A DNA stretch of 13,605 bases, taken from Candidatus Eiseniibacteriota bacterium (GTDB lineage Bacteria > JAFGKV01). Below, in pieces: positions 1 to 6,114 of this stretch; positions within the stretch are counted from its first letter, which is position 1; every line of letters begins with the position of its first letter. The notes beneath the pieces were generated by a model. That model saw only the letters and a program-made list of their open reading frames with translations, had not been told where the DNA came from and did not search any database. The stretch spans positions 1-13,605 of the forward strand of contig JALOPK010000124.1 in NCBI GenBank assembly GCA_025453925.1. The letters run 5' to 3'. The position numbers and the translations under genes were made by a program.

Positions 1-210
1 GACCTTGAGACGATCCGCTTGCGCGTCCTCTCCACGGATGCGTCGGTGCATCTCCTCGTGGATGGACGGGTGCACGGCGTACTCCACTATGGACAGGACG
101 TGGTGGTATCGCGATCACCTCACGTCGTACGGTTGCTCCAGCGGGCCGGCAGGACCTTCTACTCCGTGCTCCGGCAGAAGCTCGGCTGGGCCGCCACCAC
201 GGGGGAGTGA
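1..210 (+). CDS. nadK: NAD kinase, C-terminal part (5' truncated by window edge)
   Basis: The first 69 codons of the window are open in frame 1 and end at a TGA immediately before recN. The peptide ends with the pattern typical of the NAD kinase C-terminus: a strand with VLSTDASVHLLVDG, a turn, VVVSRSPHVVRLLQRAG, then FYSVLRQKLGW, matching the family's closing LRxKLxW motif. NAD kinase phosphorylates NAD to NADP in the cytoplasm using ATP. Only the end of the C-terminal beta-rich domain is present; the GGDGT and NE/D substrate motifs lie outside the window, so catalytic competence cannot be judged. nadK next to recN is a recurrent bacterial arrangement, which supports the call. The stop codon touches the recN start with no gap, suggesting coupled translation. 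Confidence 0.88.
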   Translation, partial: DLETIRLRVLSTDASVHLLVDGRVHGVLHYGQDVVVSRSPHVVRLLQRAGRTFYSVLRQKLGWAATTGE

Positions 211-1917
211 ATGCTCGCCGCGTTGCGCCTCAGTGATTTCCGGGTCGTCGAGCGCCTGGAGTTTGCGCCCGGAGACGGTCTCAACGTCGTTACCGGAGAG
301 ACCGGCGCGGGGAAGTCGGTGCTGGTGGGGGCCCTGGAAGCCGCTCTGGGTCAACTCCTGGACGTAAACGATATCCGCGCGCCGGCGGAGTTTTCCGCGG
401 TGATTGCGGAGTTCGTCATCGCGGCAACAGACCCCGCACGGGAGCGTCTCCGTGAGCTCCTTCCCGATTGGACGGGTGGTGCTTTGGCCATTGAACGGCG
501 GGTGCATCAGGGCGGAAGGACCTCCTGTCGGATCGACGGCCGGGTCGTCAGCAGGGAGACGCTGATGGCGGTAGGGGACTGGCTGGTAGATATCCACGGC
601 CAACACGGCCACCAGCTGTTGCTCTCGCCGGCCGCCCAGCTCGATGTGCTCGACGAGTTTGCGGGTCTCACGAGTCAGCGGCGCCAGCTGGGCGACTCTT
701 ACCGGCAGTGGGTCGAACTCAAGCGGCGCGTGAAGGAAATGCGTGAGGCCGCGGATCGGGCGGACCAGGAGGCGGACCGCCGCGCGTTCCAGCTGGGGGA
801 ACTGCGCGCCGCGCGACTGACCCCAGGAGAGATCGAGGCGCTGGAGCGTGAACTCCGCATCCTCTCGACGGCACACCATTGGAAGACTGCGTGTCTCGAG
901 GCACGGGAGATCCTCCTCGAGAGCGATGACTCGGTAATCGGCCGGACCATCCGTGTGGTGCGCACCTTGCAGGATCTTGCCGGGCATTTCCCCGATGTCC
1001 ATCGGGCCCTTGGCGGCGCCGAAAGCGCCGTGGTTGAACTCCAGGAACTCGCCGATGTGCTCCGCGCCCTTGATTCGCAGCTCCAAGCCAACCCGGAGCG
1101 CCAGCAGGAAGTGGAGGAGCGTCTCGGCCTCCTCATCGGTTTGGAGAAGAAACACGGTCTGAGTCATGACGGTCTCTTCGGGCTGCTCGGCCAGCTCGAA
1201 CACGAAGCGTCGGCGGGCATTGATGCCCGCAAGGAGCTGGCGCGCATGGAGACTCGCACGGAAGAGGTGCGCGGAGAGCTGGAGGAGCGGGCTTCGGCAG
1301 TCAGTATGGAGCGCCTTCGCGCAGCCGAGCGGCTAGTTCCCCGGGTCGAGGCCGAATTCGCGGCGCTGGGTCTGGAACGGGCCCGTTTCGCGGTACGGCT
1401 CGCCCCTCAGCCGGTCAAGGATGGATTCGCTGGCGACGCCAAGGGGAAGGAGCGGGCGGTTTTCCTCTTTTCGGCCTCGCCGGGCGACGAACCCCGGGAG
1501 TTGGCCAGGGTCGCGAGCGGCGGCGAGCTTTCGAGGATCATGCTTGCCCTTAAGTCCGTGCTCGGCGCGGTCGATCCTGTCGGCACCATGGTGTTCGACG
1601 AGATCGACACCGGCGTCGGGGGGGGATTGGCCCGGGTTGTCGGAGAGAGGCTGAAGGCATTGGCGTGCCACCGACAGGTGCTGTGCGTCACGCATCTCGC
1701 GCCCGTGGCCGGCAGCGCGCATCACCACTTCGTGGTGGAGAAGAGGCCCGGGGACCGCGTCACCGTCGACATCCGCCGGGTACACGGGGAAACGCGAGTA
1801 TCCGAGATTGCCCGCATGCTGGGAGGCTTTCCCATTTCTGAGGAGGCCCGCATGCACGCGCGCGCTATGGTCTCAGGGGGAGAGGAGGAGAAGACGAATG
1901 AACGCTCTGAGGTATGA
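211..1917 (+). CDS. recN: DNA repair protein RecN (SMC-like ATPase)
   Basis: The 568-residue product has the RecN layout: an N-terminal ATPase half, a central helical coiled-coil arm (about residues 150-370) and a C-terminal ATPase half. Visible motifs are Walker A GETGAGKS (29-36), the ABC signature ASGGELS (435-441), Walker B MVFDEID with D463/E464, and the switch histidine H495 in THLAPVAG. Length is close to the usual 550-570 residues. RecN is a cytoplasmic SMC-family protein acting early in RecA-dependent repair of double-strand breaks. The start at 211 is fixed by the family's opening (short strand, then GLNVVTGETGAGKS) and abuts the nadK stop. The G-rich stretch at 201-207 is the likely ribosome site, though its spacer is short. 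The 3' end overlaps the next gene by 20 bp. No LexA box is visible, as expected for an internal operon gene. Confidence 0.97.
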   Translation: MLAALRLSDFRVVERLEFAPGDGLNVVTGETGAGKSVLVGALEAALGQLLDVNDIRAPAEFSAVIAEFVIAATDPARERLRELLPDWTGGALAIERRVHQGGRTSCRIDGRVVSRETLMAVGDWLVDIHGQHGHQLLLSPAAQLDVLDEFAGLTSQRRQLGDSYRQWVELKRRVKEMREAADRADQEADRRAFQLGELRAARLTPGEIEALERELRILSTAHHWKTACLEAREILLESDDSVIGRTIRVVRTLQDLAGHFPDVHRALGGAESAVVELQELADVLRALDSQLQANPERQQEVEERLGLLIGLEKKHGLSHDGLFGLLGQLEHEASAGIDARKELARMETRTEEVRGELEERASAVSMERLRAAERLVPRVEAEFAALGLERARFAVRLAPQPVKDGFAGDAKGKERAVFLFSASPGDEPRELARVASGGELSRIMLALKSVLGAVDPVGTMVFDEIDTGVGGGLARVVGERLKALACHRQVLCVTHLAPVAGSAHHHFVVEKRPGDRVTVDIRRVHGETRVSEIARMLGGFPISEEARMHARAMVSGGEEEKTNERSEV

Positions 1918-2983
1918 CTACCGGGACGTTTTCGGCGCGGCCGCCATGGGGTTGCGGGTGCGGAAATGGATGGTCGCTCTGCCCGGTGTTTCCGCCGGAC
2001 TCGTGTGGTGGTCGCTGTGCGGGTGGGCGGCGCTGATTGCCCGAGGCCTCTCGCCGGCCCTGGTGTGGAACGTGTACGGGCCCGTGCCCTGGCCGTCCCT
2101 CTCCAGCCTCGGAGGCATCCTTCCTGCCACGCTGTGGGGGCTGGGCATGGCGGGCGCCGCCGTGACATGGATGCTCGCCTTTTCCGCGGTCGGCCGCGTT
2201 ACCTACCAACAGCTCAAGGGCAATGACTTCTACAGCCTCGCCGAAGCGTGGCGGTTCACGCTGCGCAAGTGGAAGGCGCTGGTGTTTCCCCCTGTGCTCC
2301 TCTCGGCCGGTGGGGGAGCCCTACTGCTCGCGCTGTTCGTGCTCTCCATTTTGGGCGGATTGTGGCTCCCTCTGTGGGGGATAGTCTTCCCGCTCGGACT
2401 ACTGGCGGCCCTCTCGCTGCTCTATCTCGTCGTGGTGCTGGCCGTGGCGATCACCATGGCCCCGGCGGTAGTGGCGTCGAGCGCCAGCGAGACACTGGAG
2501 ACCACCTTCGAGCTTTTCAGCCTTCAGAGTTCCCAGGGTAAGCGGATGTGGTTCTACACCGCCCTCAGCGCCATCGTGTCGGGCGTCTACGCCGCCGCGT
2601 TGGGCTTCCTTCTCGGCGTGGGCACCCTTGCTGCCTCCTGGGCCCTCGACATGGGACAGGGCGGCGCCGTCGGCCGGCTGCTCCGGGCCTCGCTGGGGTG
2701 GTCTCCGCGATTGGCCGCCGCGATCAATGGCGTTCCCGGTGTGCTCGACTCGTTTCTGATCGGCATAGGGATTTCTCCGGCGATGACCCATCGCTCGTAT
2801 GTGCTCACGCCCCCCGCGAGCACATTTGGCGGCGTGTCGCTGGCACTGATGTTTCTTCTCCTTCTCCTCTTGATTCTTGCGCAATTCGTGACTGCGTATG
2901 CGACCAGCCAGACGACTGCCTATGTGGTGCTCCGCCAGCTCAAGGACGACCAGAACCTCCTCGAGGAAGATCTGGAGGAGTAG
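1898..2983 (+). CDS. Polytopic membrane protein of unknown function
   Basis: The product is 361 residues and I do not recognise a named family. The chosen ATG at 1898 follows a long purine-rich Shine-Dalgarno tract (1876-1890, containing AGGAGG) at a 7-base spacing, so this start is preferred over an in-frame ATG at 1808 inside recN. Hydrophobic stretches at about residues 24-48, 72-100, 126-190 (enough for two or three passes), 218-250 and 312-340 suggest six or seven transmembrane helices. A polar loop (about 100-125, with YQQLKGNDFYSLAEAW) lies between the second and third hydrophobic stretches. The C-terminus is short and acidic (NLLEEDLEE), probably cytoplasmic. No transporter signature or catalytic motif is evident. 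It overlaps recN by 20 bp and is followed four bases later by a mini-ORF, so it belongs to the nadK-recN operon. Confidence 0.85.
   Translation: MNALRYDYRDVFGAAAMGLRVRKWMVALPGVSAGLVWWSLCGWAALIARGLSPALVWNVYGPVPWPSLSSLGGILPATLWGLGMAGAAVTWMLAFSAVGRVTYQQLKGNDFYSLAEAWRFTLRKWKALVFPPVLLSAGGGALLLALFVLSILGGLWLPLWGIVFPLGLLAALSLLYLVVVLAVAITMAPAVVASSASETLETTFELFSLQSSQGKRMWFYTALSAIVSGVYAAALGFLLGVGTLAASWALDMGQGGAVGRLLRASLGWSPRLAAAINGVPGVLDSFLIGIGISPAMTHRSYVLTPPASTFGGVSLALMFLLLLLLILAQFVTAYATSQTTAYVVLRQLKDDQNLLEEDLEE
2974..2980 (+). promoter_or_regulatory. Strong Shine-Dalgarno inside the membrane-protein 3' end
   Basis: GGAGGAG overlaps the last two Glu codons of the membrane protein and sits seven bases before the ATG at 2988. 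This is near-ideal placement for the mini-ORF, not for the NYN gene at 3044, which is more than 60 bases away. The NYN start has only a weak GAGGGA about 13 bases upstream. The site therefore decides in favour of translation initiating at 2988, if it is used. Confidence 0.5.
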
Positions 2984-2987
2984 GCGT

Positions 2988-3047
2988 ATGATGAAGCGGG
3001 ATCGCGAAGCCCGGGTCACGTCGCGAGGGAAGCATCCTCGACCATGA
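2988..3047 (+). CDS. Possible 19-codon leader peptide coupled to the NYN gene
   Basis: A short ORF (MMKRDREARVTSRGKHPRP, strongly basic) begins at an ATG preceded by an excellent Shine-Dalgarno (2974-2980, 7-base spacer). Its TGA stop overlaps the ATG of the NYN gene as ATGA (3044-3047). This fills the gap between the membrane protein and the NYN gene and would bring ribosomes straight to a start that otherwise has a weak, distant ribosome site. It could be a coupling/leader peptide or a small basic protein. It could also be chance: the ORF is tiny and composition gives little support. The coding call is tentative. Confidence 0.35.
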   Translation: MMKRDREARVTSRGKHPRP

Positions 3048-3511
3048 GGTACCTGATCGACGGGTCGAATGTGTTGGGCGCAAAGGGTGAGCTGGGTTGT
3101 TCCGGGAGCGCCGAACGACTTCTGGGCAACGTCGAGCGCTTCTGCAGGACGGGCCACGCGACCTCGGTGGTGGTGTTCGACGGGATGGATGGGCACAGAC
3201 CCGGGCGCATGTTCCGCTACGGAGAACGGGTGTGGGTCCGCATCCCGCCTGCCAGCGAGCAGAGGGATCGGGCAGACCGGGAGATCATCTCACTTGTCAG
3301 GCGTCATGAGGGCGATACCGTGGTCACGAGCGATGCCTCCCTCGCCGGTGCAGCCCGCGCCCTGGGAGCGGGAGTAATCGATGCGCAGGCCTTCCTCCGC
3401 CGGCTGACGACCGTCACCATCACCGGCAGTGAAAAGGATGCCGCCGCCACCGGCATCGACAATGCGGAGCTTCTCCGCCTGTGGGCGGCCTCCACGGAGG
3501 AACCGACATGA
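3044..3511 (+). CDS. YacP-like NYN (PIN-fold) domain protein, putative ribonuclease
   Basis: The 155-residue product opens with the NYN/PIN strand YLIDGSNVLG, carrying the first acidic residue D6. It continues with VVVFDGMDG (D46), a QRDRADREIISL helix (D78) and VVTSDASLAGAARALGAGVI (D97). This spacing of four aspartates matches the metal-binding centre of the NYN/YacP (DUF901) group of PIN-fold nucleases. Family members are thought to cleave RNA, in Gram-positives in connection with rRNA or mRNA processing; the substrate here is unknown. The ATG at 3044 is the only possible start, because the frame has a stop at 2981 and no start codon between. The start overlaps the mini-ORF stop (ATGA), and the TGA stop overlaps the next gene's ATG, so expression is probably coupled at both ends. 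Confidence 0.82.
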   Translation: MRYLIDGSNVLGAKGELGCSGSAERLLGNVERFCRTGHATSVVVFDGMDGHRPGRMFRYGERVWVRIPPASEQRDRADREIISLVRRHEGDTVVTSDASLAGAARALGAGVIDAQAFLRRLTTVTITGSEKDAAATGIDNAELLRLWAASTEEPT

Positions 3512-3984
3512 GCTGTTCTCCCACCCCGGTGCCGCCACCCGATTCCACGCCCGGGATCACCATACTCGTGCCGGCCTCCACATCGGCGGTCCGCGCGGCG
3601 GCCGCAGCGGTGCGGGGGATTGTCGAAACGGCCTTGCCGTGTGATGATGCCGACCGCGTGGAGGTCGTCGTCGCCGAGGTCGGCAACAACATCGTGGTCC
3701 ACGGATTCGGTGGCAGCGAAGGAAACGCACCAGGCCGGGAGTTTTCCGTTTCCGTCCACATGGGGGAGAGGGACCTCGTTCTGGAGTTCCGTGACGACGG
3801 CCCACCGTTCGATCCGGTCACGACACCGCCAGGCACTCCGGAGCAGAGCATCGCCCGGGGAGGCGGGGGCCTCGGCCTCTACATCATGCACCGTGTCATG
3901 GACGAGCTTGCCTACCAGCGGATCGGCGACCGGAACGTGCTCCGCCTCGTGAAGCTACGGCCTCCCGCGCATCCTTCGTGCTGA
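3508..3984 (+). CDS. RsbW-like anti-sigma factor / serine-protein kinase (HATPase_c_2)
   Basis: The 158-residue product is a single GHKL ATPase domain. The N box has E57 and N61 in EVGNNIVVHG, the G1 box is DDGPPFD (D97, G98), and the G2 box is the glycine run GGGGLGLYIM (118-127). It ends with DELAYQR...NVLRLVK, the C-terminal strand pattern of RsbW/SpoIIAB-type switch kinases. Such proteins bind a sigma factor or phosphorylate a STAS-domain antagonist on serine. Neither a STAS partner nor a sigma-B-type factor lies next to it, so it is an orphan switch kinase here. A proline-rich tail (1-15) precedes the domain. The ATG at 3508 has GGAGG at 3496-3500 (7-base spacer) and overlaps the NYN stop as ATGA. 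It is the last gene of the + strand operon and converges on the carbonic-anhydrase-like gene. Confidence 0.85.
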   Translation: MSCSPTPVPPPDSTPGITILVPASTSAVRAAAAAVRGIVETALPCDDADRVEVVVAEVGNNIVVHGFGGSEGNAPGREFSVSVHMGERDLVLEFRDDGPPFDPVTTPPGTPEQSIARGGGGLGLYIMHRVMDELAYQRIGDRNVLRLVKLRPPAHPSC

Positions 3985-4030
3985 GGTCCGCCCTGCCCTG
4001 ACGGCGTGAGCAGACTCATCGGGGAATCGC

Positions 4031-4061
4031 CCCCCACGGTGGACTTCCGGTGTCGTGGGGG
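4031..4061. terminator. Inverted repeat between convergent genes, possible terminator
   Basis: CCCCCACG (4031-4038) and CGTGGGGG (4054-4061) form a perfect 8-bp stem with a 15-base loop. It sits between the + strand HATPase gene and the - strand gene whose stop codon begins at the base next to it. Position favours a bidirectional transcription end, but there is no T tract on either strand, so a classical intrinsic terminator is not shown. Confidence 0.35.
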
Positions 4062-4502
4062 CTATGTGCTGTGCGACAGCGGCGCGACCACGTACCGGTC
4101 GTCGCTGCCGGGCTCCAGCCGGGCATAGAACAGGAGCACCTCGACATCGGGGAATCGGTCGTGCAGGATGCGGCGCGCCTCGAGAAGGTCTTCCTCGTGC
4201 TGACGGGCCTCCGCCTCGGGCGTCGGCAGACCCAGCGGACCATACGCCCCGCAATCCTGGTGGTTCACCAGGAGAATGCGCCCCACGCGGTGAAGCTCGA
4301 CGGACACCGCGAGATCCCTCATCAGAGACTCGTCAAAGCCGGGTCGGGGACGAACGAGGTCCTGGATGCTGCCCGCCCGGCACATGATATCGCAGTCAAC
4401 ACCCTGACTCCGCACGAAGTCCGCCACACAATTGCGGCCATCGGCTCGCTGGTGCAGTCGGAAGTCCTCACACGTAACGAGTGCTGCTCCGCAGTGATGC
4501 AT
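4062..4502 (-). CDS. Small beta-carbonic-anhydrase-like zinc protein
   Basis: The 146-residue product carries two signatures of beta-class carbonic anhydrases. CEDFR (C11, D13, R15) corresponds to the CxDxR zinc/dyad motif, and HQDCG (H81, C84) corresponds to HxxC. CRAGSIQDL (41-49) lies where the family has its RNAG-like strand. Cys-His-Cys ligands would hold one zinc, and family members interconvert CO2 and bicarbonate in the cytoplasm. It is shorter than typical enzymes (about 180-230 residues), so it may belong to a divergent subgroup or have another function. The frame stays open upstream to 4943, but that part is Arg/Gly/Pro-rich and unstructured. The ATG at 4502 has a strong AGGAGGAG (4520-4513) about 10 bases before it. 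It is separated from the upstream anti-sigma gene by a long hairpin-rich spacer, so it probably has its own promoter or a processed transcript. Confidence 0.72.
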   Translation of the reverse strand: MHHCGAALVTCEDFRLHQRADGRNCVADFVRSQGVDCDIMCRAGSIQDLVRPRPGFDESLMRDLAVSVELHRVGRILLVNHQDCGAYGPLGLPTPEAEARQHEEDLLEARRILHDRFPDVEVLLFYARLEPGSDDRYVVAPLSHST

Positions 4503-4618
4503 GGCCTTTCCACTCCTCCTCCGGGCATGGCCCAGGCAGTCTGGCGCTGGCCGCCACGGCTTCAGAGGGTGTTCCCCTCGGCAGAAGGCCGGAAGGCAGG
4601 CAGCGGCACTGTTGACAC

Positions 4619-4642
4619 CGGGGGCAGCACTCACTGCCCCCG
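4619..4642. repeat. Perfect 9-bp hairpin, 6-base loop
   Basis: CGGGGGCAG (4619-4627) pairs with CTGCCCCCG (4634-4642) around the loop CACTCA. There is no T run on either side, so it resembles a stable RNA hairpin or an operator more than an intrinsic terminator. Confidence 0.6.
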
Positions 4643-4651
4643 CGAGACGAT

Positions 4652-4674
4652 CCCGCCGGGAACATCCCGTCGGG
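4652..4674. repeat. 9-bp hairpin with one central mismatch
   Basis: CCCGCCGGG (4652-4660) and CCCGTCGGG (4666-4674) pair at eight of nine positions around the loop AACAT. It follows the 4619-4642 hairpin by nine bases, as part of the same cluster. Confidence 0.45.
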
Positions 4675-4702
4675 CCTTGAACGAAGGGTCTCCCCGAAAC
4701 CA

Positions 4703-4726
4703 CGTTTGTCCGAGCGCGGACAAACG
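4703..4726. repeat. Perfect 10-bp inverted repeat, 4-base centre
   Basis: CGTTTGTCCG (4703-4712) and CGGACAAACG (4717-4726) flank AGCG. The arms are A/T-containing, unlike most of the surrounding GC-rich spacer. This fits either a dimeric repressor site or a very stable RNA hairpin. No flanking T tract is present. It does not match the LexA boxes I know. Confidence 0.6.
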
Positions 4727-4742
4727 CCCGTGATGTTGGGAA

Positions 4743-4796
4743 GGCTCGCCGGGGAGGTACAGCGAGCCGACAGGCCACGGCCATCCATGGGCCTGT
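4743..4796. repeat. Two adjacent 7-bp inverted repeats
   Basis: GGCTCGC (4743-4749) pairs with GCGAGCC (4762-4768), and ACAGGCC (4770-4776) pairs with GGCCTGT (4790-4796). Stems this short occur by chance in GC-rich DNA. They are listed because they sit directly beside the stronger hairpins. Confidence 0.3.
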
Positions 4797-4939
4797 GCCG
4801 GCTTCTCCCGGTCGCTCCAGCCCGTTCGGCCCGCACGCCCGGGTAGCCCCTCGACGCTTTCTTGACCCACCGACCCTCTGAACAGAGCCCGGGCGACTCG
4901 CATGTCCGGGCATGACCCCATACGCCAGACCGGCAGGAC

Positions 4940-5548
4940 TCAAATCAGTGACGTCTTGTGTTGATACTCCTTCCGCAGGCGCCGCACGATGGCCACATCC
5001 CCCGGGTTCGCCTGAAGCGCCTCCCGCAGCACGTCGATGGCGCTGTTGACCGCGGAGAGGTTCCTCACCAGCGCACTCGCAGCCTGTGCCGCAGGAGTTC
5101 CCCGACGCCTGTGCAACTCGCTCACCAGGTCCGCGGCGGCGGCAGAGACCTCCCTCTCCGCAGGATCGAATGTCGCGAGAATCACGTCGGCGTTCTGCGC
5201 CGGATTGACGTTCGTTCCCTCAACCAGACGAACCCCGTGGCGATCGAAAATGCCGACGAGCGCCAGCAGAAGCACTGCGGCGACCAGCAACGGGCCTCTC
5301 CATGCGGGACGCGTCGCGGCGCGACGCTCCCGAGGCTCAAGCCGGGAGAGGACCCCGGTCCACAGGTCTCTTGCCGGCCGCATCTGCACGGGGAGTCGCG
5401 CGGTCTGTTCCCGGAGGGCGCGAAGGTCATCAACATCCCGGCGACATCGCGCGCACTCGACAAGGTGTGCGTGCAGCCGCTTCCTGGCGGTCCCGTCGAG
5501 ATCGCCGTCAACATAGGAGTCCACGTGCTCGGACGGATGCTCGCTCAC
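4940..5548 (-). CDS. Membrane-anchored zinc-finger anti-sigma factor
   Basis: The 202-residue product begins with a ZAS-type zinc-binding segment, HLVECARC (H28-x3-C32-x2-C35), typical of anti-sigma factors that hold ECF sigma factors. A single transmembrane helix follows at about residues 86-101 (LLVAAVLLLALVGIF). The remainder is extracytoplasmic and helical, ending in a conserved-looking tail (LSAVNSAIDVLREALQANPG...LRKEYQHKTSLI). I associate that tail with anti-sigma proteins of environmental phyla. Such proteins release the sigma factor after an envelope signal. Translation starts at a GTG whose last bases overlap the upstream sigma gene's stop (GTGA), with GGGAGG about eight bases before it. 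The overlap makes it the cognate regulator of the adjacent sigma factor, with coupled stoichiometry. Confidence 0.88.
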   Translation of the reverse strand: MSEHPSEHVDSYVDGDLDGTARKRLHAHLVECARCRRDVDDLRALREQTARLPVQMRPARDLWTGVLSRLEPRERRAATRPAWRGPLLVAAVLLLALVGIFDRHGVRLVEGTNVNPAQNADVILATFDPAEREVSAAAADLVSELHRRRGTPAAQAASALVRNLSAVNSAIDVLREALQANPGDVAIVRRLRKEYQHKTSLI

Positions 5549-6114
5549 CGCTCCAACCTCCCGCGCAACAGTCTCCGCGCACGATGGAGCTGTCCCTTTG
5601 ATGTTCCCACGGTCGTACCCGTCATCTCAGCGATCTCGTGATGCTCGTAGCCTTCGATATCGTGCAGCACGAACACCGCTCGGGCTCCATTCGGCAAACT
5701 GGCGATTGCCCGCTCCAGGTCAAGCCTCGTCCCCGGGTCATGCTGGTGGGTCTCCGAGTCGCCGCGCATGTGGTCGGGGACGCCGTCCGATGATCCGTCC
5801 TCTCCTTCCGCCGAGACCTCATGGAGGCGGAGTCTGCCCTGGGAACGCTGGCTTTCGACCACCACGTTGACCGTGAGCCGGTAGAGCCACGAGTAGAATC
5901 TGGCGTGACCTTGAAACGTGCCCAGGCGTTCCCACGCGCGTACGAAGGCGTCCTGGGCCAGTTCTTCCGCGCGGACGGGATCGGCTACCAGCCTGACGCA
6001 GATCGCATACACCCGGCCGATGTGTGTCCGATAGAGCCGCTCGAATGCGGCGAGATCACCCCGCGCGGCCCTTCGGACGAGCAGGGCCTCCTCGATGTTC
6101 AGAAGCGGCCCCAC
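5545..6114 (-). CDS. ECF-family RNA polymerase sigma factor
   Basis: The 189-residue product has region 2 (about residues 10-92: AFERLYRTHIGRVYAICVRL..., AEELAQDAFVRAWERL, FYSWLYRLTVN) and region 4 (about 131-185: AIASLPNGARAVFVLHDIEGYEHHEIAEMTG, then GQLHRARRLLRGRL). They are joined by a linker containing several histidines (DHMRGDSETHQHD). This two-domain form without regions 1.1 and 3 is the ECF class, directing RNA polymerase to stress-specific promoters. The start is a GTG at 6114 with AGGAG seven bases upstream. The stop overlaps the anti-sigma start by four bases. I looked upstream for an autoregulatory GGAAC-type promoter and found none convincing, so its target motif is unknown. Confidence 0.93.
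   Translation of the reverse strand: MGPLLNIEEALLVRRAARGDLAAFERLYRTHIGRVYAICVRLVADPVRAEELAQDAFVRAWERLGTFQGHARFYSWLYRLTVNVVVESQRSQGRLRLHEVSAEGEDGSSDGVPDHMRGDSETHQHDPGTRLDLERAIASLPNGARAVFVLHDIEGYEHHEIAEMTGTTVGTSKGQLHRARRLLRGRLER

Larger units (their letters stand above)
4503..4939 (-). other. 437-bp non-coding spacer rich in inverted repeats
   Basis: This stretch lies between the anti-sigma stop and the carbonic-anhydrase-like start, both on the - strand. One frame is open throughout, but its translation is Arg/Gly/Pro-rich and lacks any recognisable pattern, so I treat it as non-coding. It holds at least five inverted repeats (4619-4642, 4652-4674, 4703-4726, 4743-4768, 4770-4796) and a weaker pair near the anti-sigma end (GCCCGG 4887-4892 with CCGGGC 4906-4911). 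I found no convincing sigma-70 or ECF promoter, no tRNA or SRP RNA core, and no T-tract terminator. It may be a structured 5' leader or a separate small RNA. Confidence 0.5.

Noticed and set aside
115-1203. A 362-codon open frame on the - strand antisense to recN
   Set aside because: It lies opposite clearly coding recN sequence, its translation has no domain pattern, and long antisense frames are common in GC-rich genes.
4586-4610. Resemblance of CCGGAAGG...GCAGC to the SRP RNA tetraloop core
   Set aside because: Only the GGAA loop and its closing pairs agree. The symmetric internal loop and flanking stems do not match, and no long enclosing helix is formed.
4612-4617. TTGACA consensus -35 hexamer on the + strand
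   Set aside because: No -10-like sequence follows at 16-18 bases and no + strand gene lies downstream.
4901-4914. CATG-N6-CATG near-palindrome beside the anti-sigma stop
   Set aside because: It is short, imperfect in the centre, and in a position with no promoter evidence.
4503-4943. A 147-codon upstream extension of the carbonic-anhydrase-like frame
   Set aside because: The translated extension is Arg/Gly/Pro-rich without structure, and a strong ribosome site with an ATG at 4502 directly precedes the conserved CEDFR segment.
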